The translations under genes were made by a program, and so were the position numbers. This document shows, piece by piece, positions 9,110 to 17,592 of a DNA stretch of 64,000 nucleotides. Under the pieces are notes generated by a model. That model was not told the DNA's origin and made no database searches. It worked only from the letters and a program-made list of their open reading frames with translations. Positions within the stretch are counted from its first letter, which is position 1. Each line of letters starts with the position of its first letter. The stretch is from Citrobacter freundii (GTDB lineage: Bacteria; Pseudomonadota; Gammaproteobacteria; Enterobacterales; Enterobacteriaceae), in contig NZ_JAALBX010000001.1 in assembly GCF_011077955.1 (NCBI RefSeq), forward strand, positions 1 to 64,000. Direction: 5' to 3'.

Positions 9110-9356
9110 AACTTATCAACCCATCAATTGTGATGATTATGACAATCTCGAACTCGCCTGCCAGCATCACCTGGTATTGACGCTGGAATTGAAGAGTGGG
9201 GAAGTGCTGAAGGCGCAAGCCAATGATCTGGTTTCTCGTAAAAACGTCGAATACTTGATAATCGATGAAGCCGGCGCCTCACGTGAAGTTCGTCTCGATA
9301 AAATTGCCAGCTTCAGCCACCCGGAAATTGGCACCGTGGTGGTCAGCGAAGGCTAG
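9096..9356 (+). CDS. rof: Rho-binding antiterminator Rof
   Basis: Rof (YaeO) binds the RNA-binding domain of transcription terminator Rho and blocks its loading. The 86-residue protein has the Sm-like beta-barrel core and the conserved start [19 protein letters not shown], an acidic surface that contacts Rho. Two in-frame ATGs (9096 and 9102) are possible; 9096 lies 5 bases from a GGTGAG site, while the shorter 84-residue form matches the K-12 annotation. The gene overlaps yaeP by 8-14 bases and ends before a bidirectional terminator. Confidence 0.94.
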   Translation: MSMNETYQPINCDDYDNLELACQHHLVLTLELKSGEVLKAQANDLVSRKNVEYLIIDEAGASREVRLDKIASFSHPEIGTVVVSEG

Positions 9357-9370
9357 TAAACATCAGAAAT

Positions 9371-9403
9371 AAAAAGGGCAGCCCGGTTGGCTGCCCTTTT
9401 TTT
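9371..9403. terminator. Bidirectional terminator between rof and the cytochrome c gene
   Basis: AAAAAGGGCAGCC and GGCTGCCCTTTTTTT form a long perfect stem around CGGTT, with A-rich and T-rich flanks. It can terminate rof rightward and the tilS-cytochrome c transcript leftward; the latter's stop codon touches its edge. Confidence 0.9.
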
Positions 9404-9716
9404 ATGGCTTCTGGCTGGCGTAATAGGCCGCCAGATTATCGATGTCTTCGTCAGATAAGCCGCTGACAAACGCCTTCATTACTTCCGCCTGCCCACCGCT
9501 GCGCTCGCCTTTTTTGTAGGCTTGCAGCGCATGCGCCAGATACTCTTCATGCTGCCCGGCGAGATTCGGGTACAACGGCACGGAGACATTGCCCGTCGCG
9601 CCATGGCACGAAACGCACATCATCGCTTTTTGCTCGCCCGCTTTTGGGTCGCCTTTGGCCAGTACTGGCAGACTACAGGCCAGTAACGCCACTACCACCG
9701 CACTACGCATTATCAT
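9402..9716 (-). CDS. Small periplasmic class I c-type cytochrome
   Basis: A 104-residue secreted monohaem cytochrome c. The N-terminus [20 protein letters not shown] is a Sec signal peptide with cleavage after VLA. The mature part has the haem motif CVSCH followed by G, and a likely distal methionine in EVMKAF; it resembles the cytochrome c553/c4 half-domain ([21 protein letters not shown]). An AAGGAG site at 9724-9729 lies 7 bases from the ATG at 9716, with other ATGs at 9719, 9722 and 9710. The start overlaps the tilS stop, so it is translated with tilS. K-12 has no gene here. The redox partner is unknown; haem attachment would need the Ccm system. Confidence 0.85.
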   Translation of the reverse strand: MIMRSAVVVALLACSLPVLAKGDPKAGEQKAMMCVSCHGATGNVSVPLYPNLAGQHEEYLAHALQAYKKGERSGGQAEVMKAFVSGLSDEDIDNLAAYYASQKP

Positions 9717-9718
9717 CA

Positions 9719-11029
9719 TCATTCTCCTTTGTGCCAGTCGATATGCCAGCATGCGTGATCCTGAGCCTGCCCCTCGCGCGTCACGAAGATGCCGGGAGCG
9801 GCGATTAGTTGCTCACCGTAAAACAGTAGCGGCGTGGTATCCCGTTGCCAGGGCGGTACGCCCAACTCCTGCCAGAGCTTTTTGAGGCTTCGACGGCGCT
9901 CACGTCCTACAATTTGCCAGTTGCCTGGCGCATGAAAACGGATCGTAACCTGTTCATCCAGGCAGGGAGCCCGCACAGCATAGCCTTTCTGCGCTACCTG
10001 TAATATCCCTAATTCGAGGGGCAGTATCAGAGGCCCATAAGGCGGATCCCAGGTTAGCACTGCTTTTCCAGGCGGCGTTACGCGTTTTACCCACCACAGT
10101 TGTCCTTGATAGCGACGCACGTCATAAGCGCCAATTTGCAGACGCGGCACGGCATCTTCGCGACTAAGCGCCACTTCCTGCCAGATGCGCTCAAGCATAG
10201 CGCGCGAAGGCGGCGGCGCATTAAGCGTCAGTAACCAACGCCGCAGTAGCGCATTACGGCGAACGGCGCTGACGCCCTCCAGTGGGGCGATGGTGAGCTG
10301 GCCTTCCGGCGTCATTAATGATGCCAGCTCCTCGGCTAACAGCTCATCCAGCAACGCTTCCTGTTCGCCACACAGCGCCGCACTGCGTGCAGCGCTTCGG
10401 GCAAAGTGCGGCCATCGCGCCTGAACCAGAGGCAGGATGCGCAGACGCAGAAAGTTGCGATCGTAACGATCGTCCTGATTACTGTCGTCCTCGATCCACC
10501 GCAGATGATGCGCACGGGCATACGCTTCAAGCGATGCCCTGGACGTAGTTAATAACGGGCGCAACAGAACATTTTCACCAAACGGCAAGATATCCGGCAT
10601 CGCCGCGAGCCCAGCGGGACCGCTGCCGCGCTTGAGCGCCAGCAGCAGGGTTTCGCATTGATCGTCAAGATGCTGGGCCGTGACTAACGCTTCAGCAGGC
10701 TTAATGACTTGCGCGAACGCGGCATAACGGGCGGTGCGGGCCTGCGCTTCAACACCTGACCCGTCATTGCGTAAAGTCACCCGAACGACGTCACACGGAA
10801 CCGCCCATTGTGCGCAGATCGCCTGGCAATGCGCCGCCCAGTCATCAGCAAATGCGCTAATGCCGTGATGAATATGCACGGCGCGTACCTGTAGCCCATG
10901 CTGTTGGCGTAGCGTCACTAACTGGTGAAGCAGGACGGTAGAATCCAGCCCGCCACTGAAGGCCACCAGTAAGGTGCGGTATTCATTCAGTAACGGTGGC
11001 AAAAGTAAATCCGGTGATTGCGTGTTCAT
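9719..11029 (-). CDS. tilS: tRNA(Ile)-lysidine synthetase
   Basis: TilS converts C34 of the CAU-anticodon tRNA-Ile to lysidine using ATP and lysine, changing both its amino-acid identity and codon reading from AUG to AUA; it is essential. The 436-residue protein has the PP-loop SGGLDST (about residues 25-31), the lysine/ATP site region [21 protein letters not shown], a middle substrate-binding domain and the C-terminal TilS domain ([30 protein letters not shown]). The middle part diverges strongly from K-12. Its stop overlaps the downstream cytochrome gene, an unusual partner. Confidence 0.95.
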   Translation of the reverse strand: MNTQSPDLLLPPLLNEYRTLLVAFSGGLDSTVLLHQLVTLRQQHGLQVRAVHIHHGISAFADDWAAHCQAICAQWAVPCDVVRVTLRNDGSGVEAQARTARYAAFAQVIKPAEALVTAQHLDDQCETLLLALKRGSGPAGLAAMPDILPFGENVLLRPLLTTSRASLEAYARAHHLRWIEDDSNQDDRYDRNFLRLRILPLVQARWPHFARSAARSAALCGEQEALLDELLAEELASLMTPEGQLTIAPLEGVSAVRRNALLRRWLLTLNAPPPSRAMLERIWQEVALSREDAVPRLQIGAYDVRRYQGQLWWVKRVTPPGKAVLTWDPPYGPLILPLELGILQVAQKGYAVRAPCLDEQVTIRFHAPGNWQIVGRERRRSLKKLWQELGVPPWQRDTTPLLFYGEQLIAAPGIFVTREGQAQDHACWHIDWHKGE

Positions 11030-11151
11030 CGTCAGGGATGGTTTCAGAAAGATAGCGGCACGTTAATCGCTGTGAGGCAGGCAATCAAGTAATAACGCGA
11101 AGGAAAAAAGGTTTCACGATATCTATCGCATGTTGAGTGCAAACGCGAAAC

Positions 11152-11177
11152 AAAAAGGAGGCAATTTCTGCCTCCTT
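11152..11177 (-). terminator. Terminator downstream of cadA
   Basis: On the minus strand AAGGAGGCAG and the complementary TGCCTCCTT form a stem of about 9 bp around AAAT, followed by TTTTTG. It lies 5 bases past the cadA stop and should end the cadBA transcript before tilS. Confidence 0.85.
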
Positions 11178-11181
11178 ACGC

Positions 11182-13320
11182 TTACTTGTCTTTTAACACT
11201 TTAATGACATAACGCCCATCCGGTTGGCGATAGGCGCCGTGGATATCCGTCTCAAAACCGGGATAATGCGCCCCTATCTCGCAGAGCATTTGCAGAAACT
11301 CCAGGATCGGCCGGCTTTCTTCGGTGATCATCTCCCCAGGCATGACCAAAGGAACGCCAGGAGGATATGGCAAAATCATATTGGCGTTTACGCGACCGAT
11401 ACAATCGTCAAGCAACACCTCTTCTCCGTTTCCGCGCAGCTCCTGCTGAAAGGCGTTATAAGGCGTCATGATCATCGTCGGTAATACATCAAACGCGCGA
11501 TACATGAGGTCTGGCAAATTATGGTGTTCCACTAACCGATGAATATTTTCCGCCAGGTCCTGAATGCGCATAGACTCATAAAATTCCGGCGCTTCCTGAT
11601 AAAGCGAGGGCAGCATATTCTTCACCCGAAGATTGAGATCAAATGCCCGTTTAAACTCAGTCAGTGCGCGCAATAAGCTGAGCGCCTTCGTTTTATCGAT
11701 CCCAATACTGAACAGGAAAAGCAGATTATACGGCCCCGTTTTTTCAACGATGATCCCGTGCTCATCCAGGTATTTGGCGACAAGACTTGCCGGGATCCCA
11801 AACGATTCCATCTGACCCTCTTTACCCATCCCCGGCGTTAAAATCGTCACCTTAATCGGATCAAGATACATATGATCGTTATCGATGTTATGAAACCCAT
11901 GCCACGTGCTGTCTGAGCGTAGCGGCCAGCATTCCGCTTGATCGATATGATCGGGCTGCCAGATATCAAAGAACCAGCCGTCGCATTCATTACGTAAGCG
12001 CTTTATCTCTTTACGAAACTTAATCGCCCGCTGGATGGAACCGTCGATAAGGCGCTTTCCGGCGTTGCCTTTCATCATGGCAGCGGCGGTCTCTGTCGAG
12101 GCGACAATGCCGTAATGCGGCGATGTCGTGGTATGCATCATATAATTTTCATTGAAGGTTTCTTCATTGATCTCGCCTTTAACATGAATCATCGACGCCT
12201 GCGAGAAGGCCGCGAGTAGTTTATGCGTGGACTGGGTTTCGAAAATCACTTTTCCGTCGGTACGCTTACCGCTCATTCCGCATTTACCCTGATAGATAGG
12301 ATGGAAATTGGTATAAGGTACCCATGCGGAATCAAAATGAATGGATTTAACGTCCAGCGTTTGCTTAATGAAATCGGTGTTATAAAGCAGCCCATCGTAG
12401 GTGGAGTTAGTAATGACCGCATGTGATGGCCATGTTGCGCCGGCGGTGGCGTTAACCCGGTCGACGATGGTATCGCGCTGGAATTCACTTTGTGGAATCC
12501 CCCCAAGGATGCCATAAGCGTTGCGGGTGGGCCGCAAATAAATCGGCGTTATATCCGTCATCATCATCAAATGCGTCAGTGACTTATGACAGTTTCTGTC
12601 AATAAGCACTGTGCTTCCCGCATGCGCTGCGTACATTCCCACGATTTTATTCGCCGTAGAGGTGCCATTGGTCACCATATAACTTCTGTCTGCGTTAAAT
12701 ACGCGAGCAATGTATTCTTCCGCTTCTTTATGGGGGCCGCTGTGATCCAGTAAAGAACCTAATTCAGAAACGGAAATAGAAATATCCGACTTCATGGTAT
12801 TCGCGCCAAAAAAATCGTAGAAAAGGCAACCTACCGGGCTTTTTTGAAAGGCCGTGCCGCCCATATGCCCTGGCGTGCAAAAGGTGTACTTCCCTTCCCT
12901 TGCATATTTAAATAATGCGCGGGTTAAAGGCGGTAGAATATTATCGATATACTCATCCGTACTTTGCTTTATTTTTGCCGCGATTTCATCAGCCGCACCG
13001 AGGGCATATTCAAAAAAACGCACCTGCATACGTAAATCATTCAGACTGACATCAAGCGTTGAGTACGTATTCGCAAAAGCGTAAACCGGCATATACTCAT
13101 TAAGTTTGCTAATTTCTTTACACAGCTCAAGGTTATATTTATCCCAGTCAAAGATAACACCACAAAGCCGCGCGTTATTTTCGATAAGTTTTAATAAATC
13201 CTCGCGATCATTTGGGTAAACCAAACGAAAGCCTTGTTTTTCGAGAGCACGATGTAATTCAGCAATGGGCTCTTCTTTAAAATAAACGCCCATATGGTTC
13301 ATAATAGCAATGAAATTCAT
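11182..13320 (-). CDS. cadA: Inducible lysine decarboxylase CadA (LdcI)
   Basis: CadA converts lysine to cadaverine and CO2, consuming a cytoplasmic proton during acid stress. The 712-residue protein has the N-terminal wing domain, the PLP-binding core with STHKLLA (pyridoxal lysine Lys367) and the C-terminal domain. It is closer to E. coli CadA than to LdcC along its whole length, for example NHMGVYFKEEPI at the start and IGAHYPGFETDIHGAYRQ at the end. Arg97 and Arg206, reported to contact ppGpp in the E. coli enzyme, are present. It starts 94 bases after cadB with a GGAGT site and ends at its own terminator. Confidence 0.95.
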   Translation of the reverse strand: MNFIAIMNHMGVYFKEEPIAELHRALEKQGFRLVYPNDREDLLKLIENNARLCGVIFDWDKYNLELCKEISKLNEYMPVYAFANTYSTLDVSLNDLRMQVRFFEYALGAADEIAAKIKQSTDEYIDNILPPLTRALFKYAREGKYTFCTPGHMGGTAFQKSPVGCLFYDFFGANTMKSDISISVSELGSLLDHSGPHKEAEEYIARVFNADRSYMVTNGTSTANKIVGMYAAHAGSTVLIDRNCHKSLTHLMMMTDITPIYLRPTRNAYGILGGIPQSEFQRDTIVDRVNATAGATWPSHAVITNSTYDGLLYNTDFIKQTLDVKSIHFDSAWVPYTNFHPIYQGKCGMSGKRTDGKVIFETQSTHKLLAAFSQASMIHVKGEINEETFNENYMMHTTTSPHYGIVASTETAAAMMKGNAGKRLIDGSIQRAIKFRKEIKRLRNECDGWFFDIWQPDHIDQAECWPLRSDSTWHGFHNIDNDHMYLDPIKVTILTPGMGKEGQMESFGIPASLVAKYLDEHGIIVEKTGPYNLLFLFSIGIDKTKALSLLRALTEFKRAFDLNLRVKNMLPSLYQEAPEFYESMRIQDLAENIHRLVEHHNLPDLMYRAFDVLPTMIMTPYNAFQQELRGNGEEVLLDDCIGRVNANMILPYPPGVPLVMPGEMITEESRPILEFLQMLCEIGAHYPGFETDIHGAYRQPDGRYVIKVLKDK

Positions 13321-13414
13321 GGTTAAACTCCAGATAGAATTATCCCTTCCCGTCAGGGCTGTGCGCAGGAAAAGATGGAACGAGATATCGTTAATGAAAT
13401 AACTCGCTAAGGAT

Positions 13415-14722
13415 TCAGGAAGAGATCAATTTGCTCTGATGCATTTTACGGCCATAGAACATCAGAATAATCAGGCTTACAACGAATGTGCCTGCCAGCT
13501 CTGCGGTTTCGGCGCCGATAAGTGCGATAAAGCAAAAGCAGCATCCCAGAATTGAGGCGATAAGACTGGCGCAATTACGGAAATTCATGCCTTCTAAGCG
13601 AATTAAATCAACGCAGGAATAAAAGTAAGGAAGCATGGTTAACAGAACCGCAATGCCGGTCAGCTCGCCGAATAAATCGGAGGCTTGCCCGCCGCTGGAG
13701 TCCAGCACCATGATAAGCAGCATCAACACAGTCATTTGAATACCCGCCAGGAAAAGCCCTTTTTTCGGGATACCGTTACTATCCAGCTCGCCATAAATTT
13801 TCGGGAAATTACCATCATCAGCCGCACGCTGACCGGCCTGCCCTACTAACATCATCCATGAGCCAAGCGAGGTCAGACATGCAAACGCGGTAAAAGCGGA
13901 TACCACAGGTGCAGCCCAGTTGCCGACCATTGTTGATGCACTAACCGCGAACGGCGCACCTGAACTGGCCATCTGTGAGGCCGGATACATTCCCGCGATG
14001 ACCTGGGTCGCTGCGATATAAACCAAACCGGCCAGACACGTTCCCGTCATAGTCGCCAACGGAACCGTGCGTTTGGGATTGTCCACCATGCCCGTGCTGA
14101 CGGCGGCAGACTCCACACCAACAAAAGCCCACAGGCAAAGCAGAATACTTTTAAACACAGCATGGACATCAGAGACGTGTGAGGTATTCCAGTTAGCCTT
14201 ATAAGTGGCAAGATCAAACCAGTGCCAGCCTATGACCGCCGTCAACACAACCGGGATCAGCACTAACACCAGGCCGATGGTAGTAAGGCGGCTCACCCAA
14301 CTTCCGCCCAGCATATTGATAAACGTGAACAGCCACACAATAGCGATGCAGGCAATCCCTGCGGGGATTGGATGACTTAACAGCGGGAAAAAGGTGGAAA
14401 GGTAGGATACCGCGGTGATGCCAATAGCCAGGTTGCCAATCCAGTTCGCATGGTAATAAAGAACGCCAGTCTGGAAACCAAACGCCGGAGAAATTTCCCC
14501 GGCGTAGGCAATTGGCCCACCTTGCTGGGGATTTCTGGTAGCAAGGCGCGCATAGACATAGGCAAGCGACACGGCCCCCAGCAGTGAAATGCCCCACCCC
14601 CATAAGGCTATACTCCCGATACTCGCAAGGTTCGCAGGTAATAATGCAATGCCGCTTCCCATCATGTTTCCGGCAACGACTCCCGTACAGGCAAACAGCC
14701 CAATCTTTTTGACTGAACTCAT
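13415..14722 (-). CDS. cadB: Lysine/cadaverine antiporter CadB
   Basis: CadB is the inner-membrane exchanger that imports lysine and exports cadaverine, the partner of CadA. The 435-residue protein is an amino acid/polyamine transporter of about 12 membrane segments, very close to E. coli CadB (KKIGLFACTGVVAGNMMGSG; ILLCLWAFVGVESAAVSTGM). The ATG at 14722 has a GGAGAG site and the family N-terminus MSSVKK; an upstream in-frame start at 14740 is less likely. The C-terminal tail is about nine residues shorter than in K-12. It is transcribed leftward with cadA. Confidence 0.95.
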   Translation of the reverse strand: MSSVKKIGLFACTGVVAGNMMGSGIALLPANLASIGSIALWGWGISLLGAVSLAYVYARLATRNPQQGGPIAYAGEISPAFGFQTGVLYYHANWIGNLAIGITAVSYLSTFFPLLSHPIPAGIACIAIVWLFTFINMLGGSWVSRLTTIGLVLVLIPVVLTAVIGWHWFDLATYKANWNTSHVSDVHAVFKSILLCLWAFVGVESAAVSTGMVDNPKRTVPLATMTGTCLAGLVYIAATQVIAGMYPASQMASSGAPFAVSASTMVGNWAAPVVSAFTAFACLTSLGSWMMLVGQAGQRAADDGNFPKIYGELDSNGIPKKGLFLAGIQMTVLMLLIMVLDSSGGQASDLFGELTGIAVLLTMLPYFYSCVDLIRLEGMNFRNCASLIASILGCCFCFIALIGAETAELAGTFVVSLIILMFYGRKMHQSKLISS

Positions 14723-14899
14723 TGTTCTCTCCAGATGCAACAGATAAACGATGCGCCAGAGTGAATTACCGGACGCATCGACCGTGTGCCGGAACAGTAA
14801 GTAATATCAGGAGTAAAGACCTCCGGATTGGGTAAAATAAATGTCTACGCCATAAAAATGATATTTTTAGGAGCGCTTGATAAGGTAAACACGATGACT
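14723..14899 (-). promoter_or_regulatory. cadBA promoter region with AT-rich palindrome
   Basis: This 177-bp gap between cadC and cadB must hold the cadBA promoter and CadC sites. It is AT-rich and contains TAAAAATGATATTTTTA (14853-14869), a near-perfect palindrome about 130 bases before cadB that may be a CadC or H-NS binding region, or the end of the cadC transcript. In E. coli, CadC binds two sites upstream of cadBA. I could not align those sites base by base here. Confidence 0.5.
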
Positions 14900-16426
14900 T
14901 TATCTTTCAGCCTCTTTGATAAAATGGGCTAAATAGGGCACCATATTTTCAAGCGACGTCTGAAAAATACTGTTTTTAATCCAGTACAACGTATTATCAC
15001 CCGGACGCAGATTAAAAGCCGTAATATAGGCATCTGAAGCCAGACGATTAGCGCCTTCCATTTCATATACTTTGCCAAGCAAAACATAATTCATCCACGA
15101 CATTTCCAGTGCGATGGCTTTATTTATGGTTATTTCAGCTTGCTCAACCTTTCCTTTGTCGAGCAAATCAATGGTTTTTATTTGATAATAAATTGCGCTC
15201 TCGGAAATACCAGGCAGCGTATTAACCCGCGCGATATTCTCGTCAAGTTCAAGGGCTTTCTTGTCATCGAAGGGCTGCAATAGATGGCGCAGTAAATCAA
15301 TTAATGTCTTTTCGGCGAAAGCATAAGCGTAATCAGGCCAACGTTGAACCACATCATTGAGCAGGGCGCTTGCGGTATTCAGTGAGTCGATATCGCCATT
15401 GAGCATCATGTGATAAGCGAGGTAAAACTGCTGCATAGCGATGCCCTGTGAAGGCAAACTCATCGTCAGAACTTGTGTCATTCGGGCAGGCCAGGGCTCT
15501 TTTAGCGCACTGGACAGGGTGCTTAGCAGGTCCGCCACTACGGTCAGTTGATTATCGCTGGTAATAAAGTACCGCTTTTCAAACATGATGGCGTGTTGGG
15601 CGTTATCAATCAGCTGCACAGACATAAAACACTGTTGAGCGCGATAATGCCGTTGATTTACAAAGGAAATAGTTAATGTCTTCCCGGAACTGCTGGGATC
15701 GTGAAAGGGATAGTTTGTTTTGTCGTGGACGAAGAAGGTGGAAAAGGTATTAAGGGAAGTGGTCATGAGGTTACTTACTCCTACCACGTACGCTTTTTGC
15801 GAGGCCCAGTTGCTACAGGTACTGCCATTTTCAAAGCGAATATCAATATCCCTGGGGTTTAACATAAATTTCCCGATGGCGACAGGCGTACTGGGTCGAA
15901 ACGTCGCCAGGCCAATCATTGTTACACAGGAAGCCAGCGCCAGAAAAAACAGGAGCCACACCCAAATACTTCGACACAACGGCTTTTGGTTTAATGGCGC
16001 AGCAGAATGTTGCGCTGACGAGGCCAGGAGCTCAGGCGTAATTTCCACAATGACAGGTTCTGGTAATTTACATGCTTTAGCCGGTTGCGTTGTTTCTTCA
16101 TCGGTTAACCAGGTTACCGCCGCAGTGAGTTTATAGCCCCGTTTAGGAACCGTAATGATATATTCCGGGCTTGCTTCCTCGCCATCTTTTAGCGATTTGC
16201 GTAATTCTGATACACACTGGGTAACAACATGATTCGTAACAATGTTGCGTGTCCAGACATTATCGATTAATTCATCCCGGCTTAGCACGACATCAGGATG
16301 GCGCGTAAAATACAGCAGTAGGTCAATGAGTCGGGGTTCGAGGATGAGCTGTCGTCCATCTCGGGCAATTTGATTGATAGAAGGCGTGACTACCCACTCT
16401 CCCACTTTTACCACCGCTTGTTGCAT
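14900..16426 (-). CDS. cadC: Membrane-integrated acid/lysine-responsive regulator CadC
   Basis: CadC is a ToxR-like one-component regulator: it senses low pH and cadaverine in the periplasm, is restrained by the lysine permease LysP, and directly activates cadBA. The 508-residue protein has an OmpR-type winged-helix domain (about residues 1-100; LIDLLLYFTRHPDVVLSRDE and VPKRGYKL), a linker, one membrane segment (IWVWLLFFLALASCVTMIG) and a large periplasmic domain. The two periplasmic cysteines (STCSNW and AQQCFM) that form the pH-sensitive disulfide are present. I chose the ATG at 16426 (MQQAVVKVGEW) with a GGAGT site; the frame is open 132 bases further upstream. Confidence 0.94.
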   Translation of the reverse strand: MQQAVVKVGEWVVTPSINQIARDGRQLILEPRLIDLLLYFTRHPDVVLSRDELIDNVWTRNIVTNHVVTQCVSELRKSLKDGEEASPEYIITVPKRGYKLTAAVTWLTDEETTQPAKACKLPEPVIVEITPELLASSAQHSAAPLNQKPLCRSIWVWLLFFLALASCVTMIGLATFRPSTPVAIGKFMLNPRDIDIRFENGSTCSNWASQKAYVVGVSNLMTTSLNTFSTFFVHDKTNYPFHDPSSSGKTLTISFVNQRHYRAQQCFMSVQLIDNAQHAIMFEKRYFITSDNQLTVVADLLSTLSSALKEPWPARMTQVLTMSLPSQGIAMQQFYLAYHMMLNGDIDSLNTASALLNDVVQRWPDYAYAFAEKTLIDLLRHLLQPFDDKKALELDENIARVNTLPGISESAIYYQIKTIDLLDKGKVEQAEITINKAIALEMSWMNYVLLGKVYEMEGANRLASDAYITAFNLRPGDNTLYWIKNSIFQTSLENMVPYLAHFIKEAER

Positions 16427-17100
16427 GACAACCACTCCCAACGAATATAAATGATCGCGCAATATACAAGGCGAATCTTTGAGTAAGTTTTGCGAATGTT
16501 TACTTTCTGCACGAGAGATTTCATACTGGGGATCCGTACAAAAATATTTATTTATCATTTACGCCAAATAAAAACTTGATTAAAAATAAAGACGTTTCCT
16601 TTTATGAATCGCTGGCGCATAAGTTATTATCTTAAAAACCAGACTGGGTTAAATGAACAGCGCATTTCAAATTTACATATTCGCCTCATAAATTCAAAGA
16701 TAATGGATGAAAATGAGAAACAAATGATGATGTCATTACGCAAACATACCCGTTTTACCTTATCAATTTAATATCAACATCATTATTTTCAAATGGTTAG
16801 GAAGGATAAATCAAAGGGAGGTTATGATAAAGGAAGGTTGGTGAGCTTTTTAGTTAACCACAAAACATTTGTTTAAATTATATATTTATATACAAATATT
16901 CATTAAGAAAATGAATTAAAACAGCGCTGTATCCTCCAATAATTGAGACTCTCTTTATTAATTTCATTGCAGTGTATTACATACATTTGTTAGCGAGTCT
17001 GGCAGTTCATTTACTTCTACGAATTAATCAACCCAAACCGGGGCTACTATTTATATCGCTATTTATCGAATGAGATGTCTCAATGTGGGGCGAAACAGTT
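16427..17100. other. AT-rich intergenic region cadC-gloA2, no gene seen
   Basis: About 670 bases without a convincing gene. Composition is clearly more AT-rich than the surroundings, especially 16621-16960 (for example ATTATATATTTATATAC near 16877). The cadC promoter must lie in the right-adjacent part of its upstream DNA. Such AT-rich DNA is typical of H-NS-bound insertion borders; no transposase remnant, tRNA or long direct repeat is visible. Confidence 0.6.
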
Positions 17101-17135
17101 GGACAATCATTAACGTTTACAGATAATGATTGCCC
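17101..17135. repeat. 12-bp inverted repeat downstream of gloA2
   Basis: GGACAATCATTA (17101-17112) and TAATGATTGCCC (17124-17135) form a 12-bp stem with one G-T pair on the minus strand and an 11-base loop. It lies 12 bases past the gloA2 stop. There is no T-run, so it is more likely an mRNA 3' stabilising hairpin or a protein site than a classical terminator. Confidence 0.55.
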
Positions 17136-17147
17136 TTATTACGCCAG

Positions 17148-17555
17148 TTAAGCTTTTTGTGAAAGTGATTCCTCATAAAGCTCAAGCGGCAAACCATCCG
17201 GGTCGTTGAAAAAGGTGAAGCGTTTATCAGTGAAAGGATCAACCCGAACCGGTTCACAGGTAACGCCACAGGACTCAAGATGCGCCACAGCCTTTTCAAT
17301 ATCATCAACGCTAAACGCCAAATGACGCAGCCCACACGCTTCCGGGCGACTCGGGCGAGCGGGTGGAAACGGGAACGAGAACAGCTCAATGACATACTGC
17401 CCATTAAGCGCTAAATCGCCTTTCCATGAATCCCGCGCCTCCCGATAGGTTTCAAATTGCAGCGTAAAACCCAGAATGTCGCAGTAAAAGGCCTTACTGC
17501 GCGCATAGTCGGTCGCGATAATCGCGATGTGATGAACCTTTTTTAAACCCAGCAT
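17148..17555 (-). CDS. gloA2: Glyoxalase/VOC family metalloprotein
   Basis: A single-domain vicinal-oxygen-chelate protein of 135 residues, homologous to E. coli YaeR/GloA2. The beta-alpha-beta-beta-beta repeats are visible (VHHIAIIATDYARSKAFYCDILGF; LRHLAFSVDDIEKAVAHLES), with metal ligands expected at His8, the central Glu/His and Glu of LELYEE. Related proteins act on methylglyoxal or fosfomycin, but the substrate of this one is not established. It is about six residues longer than K-12 at the C-terminus. It follows ldcC by 37 bases and is probably co-transcribed. Confidence 0.92.
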   Translation of the reverse strand: MLGLKKVHHIAIIATDYARSKAFYCDILGFTLQFETYREARDSWKGDLALNGQYVIELFSFPFPPARPSRPEACGLRHLAFSVDDIEKAVAHLESCGVTCEPVRVDPFTDKRFTFFNDPDGLPLELYEESLSQKA

Positions 17556-17592
17556 CTTCTCTCCTTTGGGCGTGTATCCTGACGCGCCATCG

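Noticed and set aside
16427-16558. 44-codon N-terminal extension of CadC
   Set aside because: The ATG at 16426 has a GGAGT site and matches the known CadC N-terminus; the extension has no conserved sequence.
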